From Candidatus Woesearchaeota archaeon (GTDB lineage: Archaea; Nanobdellota; Nanobdellia; Woesearchaeales; JAGWAF01), in NCBI GenBank assembly GCA_018303205.1, contig JAGVYP010000067.1:1-33239 (forward strand): a stretch of 33,239 bases of DNA, in the 5' to 3' direction. Position 1 is the stretch's first letter. Each line of letters starts with the position of its first letter. This document shows, in pieces, positions 9,101-18,100 of this stretch. Position numbers and translations under genes: made by a program. The notes under the pieces were generated by a model that was not told the DNA's origin, made no database searches, and saw nothing but the letters and a program-made list of their open reading frames with translations.

Positions 9101-12100
9101 GCTGTAATAACGTTATCAGATATATTGTTGTTATGCGAAGATACTCTGACAAAGACTCCTGTTCCTCCACTTGCTGAGGTTGAAAGAGTATTTTGTATGA
9201 CTGTGGTATTACTTGTTGTTAAGAGTTGTATAGCTCTTCCTGCAGTTCCTGTTGTAGTAATGGTATTACTCTTAATAGTACCATTATTTGAATTATCAAG
9301 AACAACTACTGCATGAGCTACGTTTGAATAATTCACAATAGAATAAATAGTATTCTGAGCTATGAATGGGAAATTGCTATCCTTTGCATTGATCGCAAAG
9401 GCAGTTGTTCCTGAGACATTAATTTGGTTGCTCGTCATGTTTGTACTTATTGCATTCGAGCTTATGTTGATACCATGACCATTTGCATTGGTCATATTGA
9501 TGCTATTCAGTTCTATGGTGATATTTATTCCTGTCACAATGCTTACACCGGATGCGCTTCCCGTATTGTTAAAAGTAGTACTGTTAACAACTCGACTGAT
9601 ATTGACATTGTTATATCTAAACCCTGCAAAGGTATTTTCTCTGCTGCTATCATTGATAAAGGTAATATTGTTACTATTCGTAACATTAAATCCTTGAGTG
9701 AAGTTGATGGTTATACAATCTCTGATAAGAATATCTTCTGTATTGTTTATTTCAAATGCGCTTCCAGTTCCTGTTCCGAGGATGGTTACTCCTTGGTTAC
9801 AGCTAATCGTTGCTGGTCCTGTGATATTAAAGCATACGCCTGTTGCGTTTATGTTTTTGATAATGCTTTGTGTGCCTGTAAGTGTTTGTCCACATTCTAC
9901 TGAGGTTAGAGTTGTACTTTGTGTTGCATTGAGTGTACTTAGGGTTGTTCCTGTGTCATAACTTACATTGACTGTATTGTTCATGACATCATTATGATGG
10001 AAAGCAGAAGTAACATTGGTAGTGATATTGATAGTAACATTGGTCTCAGCGCTGATGTTTAATGTCCAGTTGAGAAGTTGTCCACTTTGCCAGCTTGGAC
10101 TTGGATTTGAACTATGGAAAGTTATTCCTCTAGGCAGTTCATCAGTCACATTAACATTGACTGCTTCCCCTCCTGTATTGTTAATCGTAATCGTATAATT
10201 CAACTGTTGCCCTTCAGCAACACTATCAGGAGTATCTGTTTTTGTTACGGTAAGATTTGCAGGAAGATTACCTAATGGGCTGAAGTCAGAGAAGGTTGTT
10301 ACGTTTCCTGAACTCACAATGTTATTCGTTGCATCAACCGTCGAAGTACTAAAAGATTCCCATGCCCCACTTGTGGTGTTATAACGGTGTATCCTGATAG
10401 TATTTTCCAGTATTCCTTGGATATCTGTACTGGTATAGGTAAGATTGTAATCAACATAGGCTCCTACGTCAATCTGATTTATCGTAAGATTGTGATGGGA
10501 TAACTTTCTCTTTCCTCTCGGATCTGCTGGAACAACATTACTACTGTCATTGACAAAAACTAAGAAGATGTAATGACTCGTGAAATTAGCTTCCCCATTA
10601 AGAAGCGCTCCTGTTATCCTGTTGTTGCTTGCTCCTGAGAGTGAAGATATTTCTGCTGAACTGGTCGCATTCAGTTTCTCATTGGTGAAATTATTTCCAG
10701 TTGCTCCAGATAAGAGATGGATAGCTCCATTTGAACTACCCGTTTCTACAAGTATAGTATTTCCAGAGAACACGTTCGAATGAGATGATGAAATAGAATA
10801 TCCCCTAGTATTGCTTCCTTTTGCATTTAGTCTATTGTTTGTGATAGTATTGCTGTTTCCTGAGCTGAATGCTATTGCTCCTGTGGTGCTACCGCTTGCA
10901 TTGATAGTATTCGCGTCCATAATGTTATTGCTAGAAGCAAGGAAAACTCCTGTGCCTAATGAAGTAACATTATTTCTCTCTATACGATTATTTCTAGGTG
11001 ACACTTCCAGTAGGATACCATTCCCACTGTCTGAACTAACACTGATAGTGTTTCCTGTTAAGTTATTATTTTGAGATGATGACTGAAGTATGATTCCGTC
11101 AATAGTAGCACTGATATTATTTTCAAGAATATTCGTGTTATTTGTTGATATTAAAGATACTCCATCTGATGATCCTGGGTTATCATAGGTTGTACTGTTG
11201 ATGAGCCTACTATCGTTGGTAACAGTATATCTAAACCCTGTGAAAGTATTGTTTCTGCTGGTGTCATTGAAGAGAGTGATATTGCTGCTACCAGTTATGT
11301 TAAATCCTTGTGTGAAATTAATCGTAATACAATTTTCTATTCTTACATGTTGAGTGTTTCGTACTTCAAATGCGCTGCCTGTTCCTTGTCCTGTAATGGT
11401 TATGCCAGACTGACAAGTTACAACTGCCGGACCTGTAATATTGAGACAAGAAGTAGTTCCTGTAGTAAGCACTTTGGTAATATTTTTGTTACTACTAATT
11501 GTTTGTCCACATTCTATAGTTGTATTGAGGAGCAAGGTACTCTGTGTGGAGGAGACTGTTACAATCGTTCCATTATCATAACTGACATTTGCCGTATTAT
11601 TGATAAGGCTATTATTAACTATTGAAGCGCTGATATTCACGGTAATGTTAATAACTGTGGTATTTCCTGCAGGAATGGTTATTGTCCAATTAATCGTTGT
11701 TCCAGAAGACGTTGATGGCTCTGAGCTATGATACGTAACACCTTCAGGCAAGAAGTCACTCAGGTTAGCATTGACCGCAGTTGATCCTCCTGTGTTTACA
11801 ATGGTAATATTATAAGATAATTGTTCACCTACATTTACAGGATCTGCACTATCTACTTTTGTAATGTCCAAATGAACTGGAGAAGTAACACTTGTCAAAA
11901 TACTTACATTGGAAGACCAAGAACTACTTACTTGGGTTTCATTATAGGTAACCCTTACCGTGTTATTTACTGTTGTGCCATTGAGTGTTGTGCTATTCAC
12001 TCTTCTTGTGATATTGATGGTTGTATGATTGCCTGGGAAAACCCTTTCTATAAACCAGGTGGTGTTTGTTGGACTATTGTTCGCAGCAGGAGTAGCACTC

Positions 12101-15100
12101 ACAAAAGTGGTATTACCATCAAAGATTTCAACAACGCTAATATTCCATGCTGTTGTTCCTCCCGTGTTGTTAATGACGATAACATAATCAATAGTACTAC
12201 CATTACGCACAGGATCAGGACTATCCACTTTTGTTAATACAATTACAGGTGCAGTGCTCACTGTTGTTAAAATACTTGCATTACTTCTAAAGTAGCTTGC
12301 AAATGAAGAATCGTTGTACGTTACAAAAACAGTGTTATTAATCGTAGTACCATTCGCTATTGCACTATTTACTTTTCTTGTAATGTTAATGGTAGTATGA
12401 TTGCCTGGATAAAGATTTTCAAAGAACCAGGTTGTATTCGTTGGACTATTATTCGCAACAGGATTCAAGCTCACATGCGTCGTATTAGCATCATAGAAAG
12501 TCTCAACAAAAGTCACATTACGAGCAGTGGTTCCTCCTGTGTTATTAATGACGATAACATAATCAATGTTACTTCCGTTATGCACGGGATCAGGATTGTC
12601 TATTTTGTAGAATTCTAGATGTGGTGATGAGATGACTGTTGTTAGGATGCTGGCGTTGGAGGTCCAGTAGCTGCTTGCTTGTGTTTCGTTGTAGGATACT
12701 CTTATGGTGTTGTTTAGTGTTGTTGCGTTTTGTGTTGCGCTGTTGACTTTTCTGGTGATGTTGATGGTTGAATGATTACCAGGGAAAATTCTCTCCACAA
12801 ACCAGATGGTGTTTGTGGGACTATTATTCGCATTGGGAGTAGCAATCACAAAACTGGTGTTAGCGTCAAAAGTCTCGGCAATAGTGATATTCCATGCGGT
12901 TGATCCTCCGGTATTATTTAATACGATAGTGTAAGTCATTTCACTACCATTCTGCACAGGATCAGGACTATCCACCTTTGTGACGACAAGTATGGGTGAG
13001 TTAATGACTGTTGTTAGTATACTTGCATTGCTTCTGAAGTAGCTTGGGAATTGGGAGTCGTTGTAGGTTACGAAGACGGTGTTGTTGATGGGTGTTCCGT
13101 TTGCTACGCTGGTGTTGACTCTTCTAGTAATGTTGATGGTTGTGTGGTTTCCTGGGTAGATGTTTTCGAAGAACCAAGTTGTGTTTGTAGGACTATTATT
13201 CGCAACAGGACTCAAACTCACGTGAGTAGTATTACCATCATATGCGACTTCCACGAAAGTCACATTCTTAGCAGTAGTACCACCCGTATTATTAATCACA
13301 ATAACATAATCAATAGTACTACCGTCTTGCACGGGGTCGGGGCTGTCTAATTTATAAAATTCCAAATGCGGTGAAGAAACAACGGTAGTCAAAATACTTA
13401 CGTTACTTCTCAAATAAGTACTGATAATGCTATCATTATACGTAACAAAAGCAGTATTATTTACGCTTGTGGCATTCAACGTTGTGCTATTCACCTTCTG
13501 CGTAATATTAATCGTTGAATGATTACCTGGAAAAATCCTCGCAATAAACCACTCTGTATTAGCAGCATCACTTGCAGCGGGAGTAGCACTCACAAAAGTG
13601 GTATTACCATCAAAAGTCTCAAAGAGGCTTATATTATACACTGTCACAAAACCCGTATTATTAAAAATAAAAGTGTACACCATATTGCTTCCATTCTGCA
13701 CAGGATCGGTATCAGACTTTGTAACCACTAACACAGGCTCATGACTCACACTTGTCACAATACTCGCATTACTCCTGAAATAACTTGCAACCAAAGAATC
13801 ATTATACGTCACAAAAACAGTATTATTAATCGGAGTACCATTCGCAACACTACTATTCACCCTCACTGTAATATTAATTGTCGAATGATTACCAGGGTAC
13901 AAGTTCTCAATAAACCAGGTAATATTAGCAGTAGAATTCGCAGCAGGAGAAACAACCCTCACACCCGTAGTATTCCCATCATATGTCTCAACAAAAGTCA
14001 CATTACGAGCAGTGGTTCCTCCTGTATTATTCAACACAATCGTATACGTAATCTCACTACCATTACGCACAGGATCAGGACTATCCAACTTATAAAACTC
14101 CAAATGAGGAGCAGAAACAACCGTAGTCAAAATGCTAGCATTAGCAATATAAGGCGTGCTAGCACTCGTAGCTCCGCTCGTATTATAACGTGCAACAAGA
14201 GTATTATTCACAGGGGTTGCATTCAACGTTGTGCTATTCACTTTTCTCGTGATATTGATAGTGGTATGATTTCCAGCATTTAATGACTCAATAAACCAAC
14301 TGGTATTTGTAGGACTATTGTTCGCTGCAGGTGTAGCACTCACAAATGTCGTGTTCCCATCAAAAGTCTCATCAATAGTAACATTGAAAGCTGCAGCATC
14401 CCCTGTATTATTCAAGGTAATTGTATAGATAATGTTACTTCCATTATGCACAGGATCAGGACTATCAATTTTTGTCAGTACAATATTGGGAGTAGCACTA
14501 GATTTGATAATTGTTGTATCGACTGTTGCGTTTACTGTACTGATGGTATTTCTATCATAGGTTACATTCACCGTGTTGGTACGCACAGTACCATTTGCAG
14601 TTTCACTGCTGACAGTGACATTAAGAGTAATAGTAGAGATTCCTCCTGCTGTGACATTAATGCTCCAGTTGACAGTTTGCCCGGCTGCAGTGGGAGGATT
14701 TGAGCTTTGGTAAGTCATATTTTCAGGTATGATATCAGTGACATTAACATTGCTTGCAGTTGCGTTTCCACCATTAGTAATAGTTATCGTATAATCCAGC
14801 TGTTGTCCTGCAGTAACAGGATCAGGAGAATCTGATTTTGTAACGGATAAGCTAGGCATTGAAGTATTTCCCATAGATGCAAAGGTTGAGAAACTTGAAA
14901 TATTTCCTGAGTTGAGAATATTATTGAGTGTATCCACAGAAGAAGATTGTACTCCATCCCAAAGGCTTGTTGTGTGGTTATATCTATATAACCTAATACT
15001 ACTTTCCCTAATACTACTTATTTCATTTTCTCCATACGTAAGATTAAAATGAACATAAGAAGTTCCACCTATATCAAGGAAAGTGATGTAGTCTGAAAGA

Positions 15101-18100
15101 TTTTGTAAGCCTGAGGTGTCCTGACGAGGACTTTCGTTAATGTTAATGCTTAGTCTTGAGATTGATGGTGTTGTGAAATTAACAAGTCCCATCAACGTTA
15201 ATCCAGTAATCTTAGTGTTATCAGATCCTGCAACCACAGATATCTCCTTTCCAGTTGTAGCGTTTACGAGAAGATTTGTAAATGTATTTGCATCAGCATT
15301 TATCATGTTTAATCCTATTGATGCTGAACCATTTGATAGAACAGTATCACCAGTAAAACTATTGTTATTTCCTGTGTCAACAGTGATACCTACTCCGTTT
15401 GATCCTGTTACAAAGATTTTATTCTGATTTGCTATTTGATTAGAAGAAGTTAAGAGATATAACCCACTTGCTAAATCTCCAGTAGCATTGATATTGTTGG
15501 TGTTTATAGTGTTGTCATTAGCATTGACAAGGTAGATGGTGTGCGCAGAAGAGCTATTAGCACTGTTGCTTATGATTCTGTTCAAGTGTGCGTTTGAAAG
15601 ATAAATCGTATATGAAGTTGACCCTGTGACTACAACGTCATTTGAAGTGATATTGCTATTATTACTGTTTGTTAAATAAATTCCATACGCTCCATTTTTT
15701 GTGGTAGTAATCCTATTGGTATCTATTAAGTTATTATTCGCTGAAGGTGAGAGAAGAACACCATAAGCACTACCTACGGTATTCGTGATGGTGTTTCCTT
15801 GGATCCTATTTCTCGTTGAGTTTCCCTGCATCGTTAAAGAAGTTGCTCCTGTTGTTGTGATCGTATTGGATGCTATGACTGTTTCATTTCCTAAGATGCT
15901 CACAGATACACCAACAGTATGGATGGTATTTGATGTGATATTATTTCCATTATTGCTAGAACCAGCAGAGGATTCTATACCTGCACCTGAATTTCCTGCG
16001 GCTGTTGCATTAATGTTGTTACTGATGATGCTCGTATTGTGCGCTCTTTGAAGGACTATGGTTGTACCAGATTGGATATTGGTAATATTATTATTGGTGA
16101 GATTATTTGCATAGGAATTAATAAAGCGGACTACTGTAGGAAGGGTAGCGACTAGAGGTGTTTGAACATTAATCACGTTTCTGTCTATAACACTGGTATT
16201 GACATTATTAAGATTTATACTAAACGCATTACTATCACTGAGTGTTTCTAGACTATTATTGCTAAAAGTATTGTTGATACTTGTTGAGAAATTGATACCG
16301 ATAAGAAAATTGCTAATGTTATAAAAATTCTTTATGGTTATATTATGAAAGTTTCCAGGATTTCTGATACCAGAGCCAGAACTTCCGTCACCGGTTAAGG
16401 TATATCCGTTACCATCAATAATGACATTTGAAACGTTTACGATATAACAGTCTCCAGCTGCACTCACGATATTTTCTGTTTGAACAATGTTACTGTTTAC
16501 ATAAATTGGACATGTGGTGTTTCCTAGCGGTGCAAAGGTTGAGAAGGTTGTTCTATTTCCGAATACTTCATTTGTTGCAGGATTGACTGAGGTATTCGTT
16601 ATTACCTCCCATGAACCCCCATCATAGTCATAGATTCTGATAGTATCTTCTATTGCACCGCCTATTTGAGAATCCAGATATGTTATGTTAAGATTGATAG
16701 AGGCACCTACAGCTCCTACATCAACAATATTAAGCCCTACTAATGATTCAGAAGTACCAATAATTCTCTTTCCTACCGGAGCTGAAGGTAAACCACTCGA
16801 ATTCACGTCGATATAAACATCTTCCACATTTGTTGCACTAAAATTAAAACTTCCTCCTGAACCACTATTTCTGATAATAACATTCGTAAATGTTATGTTA
16901 CTATAATCGCCATTGTTAAGATATATCTCTGGAGAACCTGTACTTGTAATAGTCCCTCCGGTAATACGGTTATGATCACCTGATAAATAGACACCATAAG
17001 CAGCAGAATTAGCAATGACCGATGTAGTCACAATATTATTAGTTAACTGATTATATTCACCGTCCGTATCTACTCTGATACCATTTGCGCTTGCAGCTGA
17101 AGTTGTTATGTTATTATTATTAATAGTATTGTTATCATCATCTGAAGATAAATAGATACCATGACCGCTTGATTGAGTTGTAGTGAGCGTAATATTTGAA
17201 ATAGTTGAACTAGCCATACCAATACTCTGTATACCATATAAAAATGAATTTAAGCCTGCAAAGTTTTTGATAGTAATGCCATCAAAACCTCCGGTGTTAT
17301 TTATGCCAATAGCAGCAGTACACGAGGGTGCTGGTGCACAAATAACAGTGCTACCATTACCGTCTAGTACAATATTCTTTGCATTGATCGTGAAGCAAGT
17401 TCCACCATTACTAATAACACCTCCTGTCAGCGTCAAACTAGCACTTACTGTTCCACAGGTTGATGAAGTTGCCTCAGCTTGGACGGTAAAATTTGCTTCT
17501 TCAGAAGCGTTGAAATTTCCTGTTGCAGAATACACGCTAAAACCAGGAACAGTAAAGTTCAAGGATCCTGTTGTGTTGTTATACAGAACATTTGTACATA
17601 TTTCTTCATTGCAAAATTCATTATCTTTCAGCACTTTAACATTTGACTGATAAGGCAAATTGTGAATTTCAATCAGCGCTTCTTTGCTATATTCTGGACA
17701 TAAGGTACTATCTAATTCAACATGATTATACTTAATAACAAGACAGTCTGTGATGCCTTGCATAAAGGTAGGAGAAGCAAATTGGATTGCTCCATGCTGA
17801 TTCTCAACTCTGCTTAGAGATTCGTTGATGATATACTCGCTTGGTGCAACACTGTAATTTCCGGTTGCTAACTGTTCCATTGTAGCATACACATTTAACC
17901 GAGGATATCCTGCTCCTATCTCTTCTCCACTTTCCTTTAAAATTTGTTTGATCGTGCTTGGCAGGATCTCGTTACCAAGCAAGGCTTCATGTTGGTAAAG
18001 CAATATTGCAGCTGCGGCAACATGGGGTGTTGAAACAGAAGTTCCGGATAAAGATGCATAACCTCCGCCTATTGTTGTTGAAATCACATTTTGTCCTGGA

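Noticed and set aside
7440-17400. Short DNA repeats in the beta-helix blocks as a possible CRISPR array
   Set aside because: The repeats are degenerate coding repeats (N-N-T-I-x-x-N patterns) in one open frame, with no constant spacer length.
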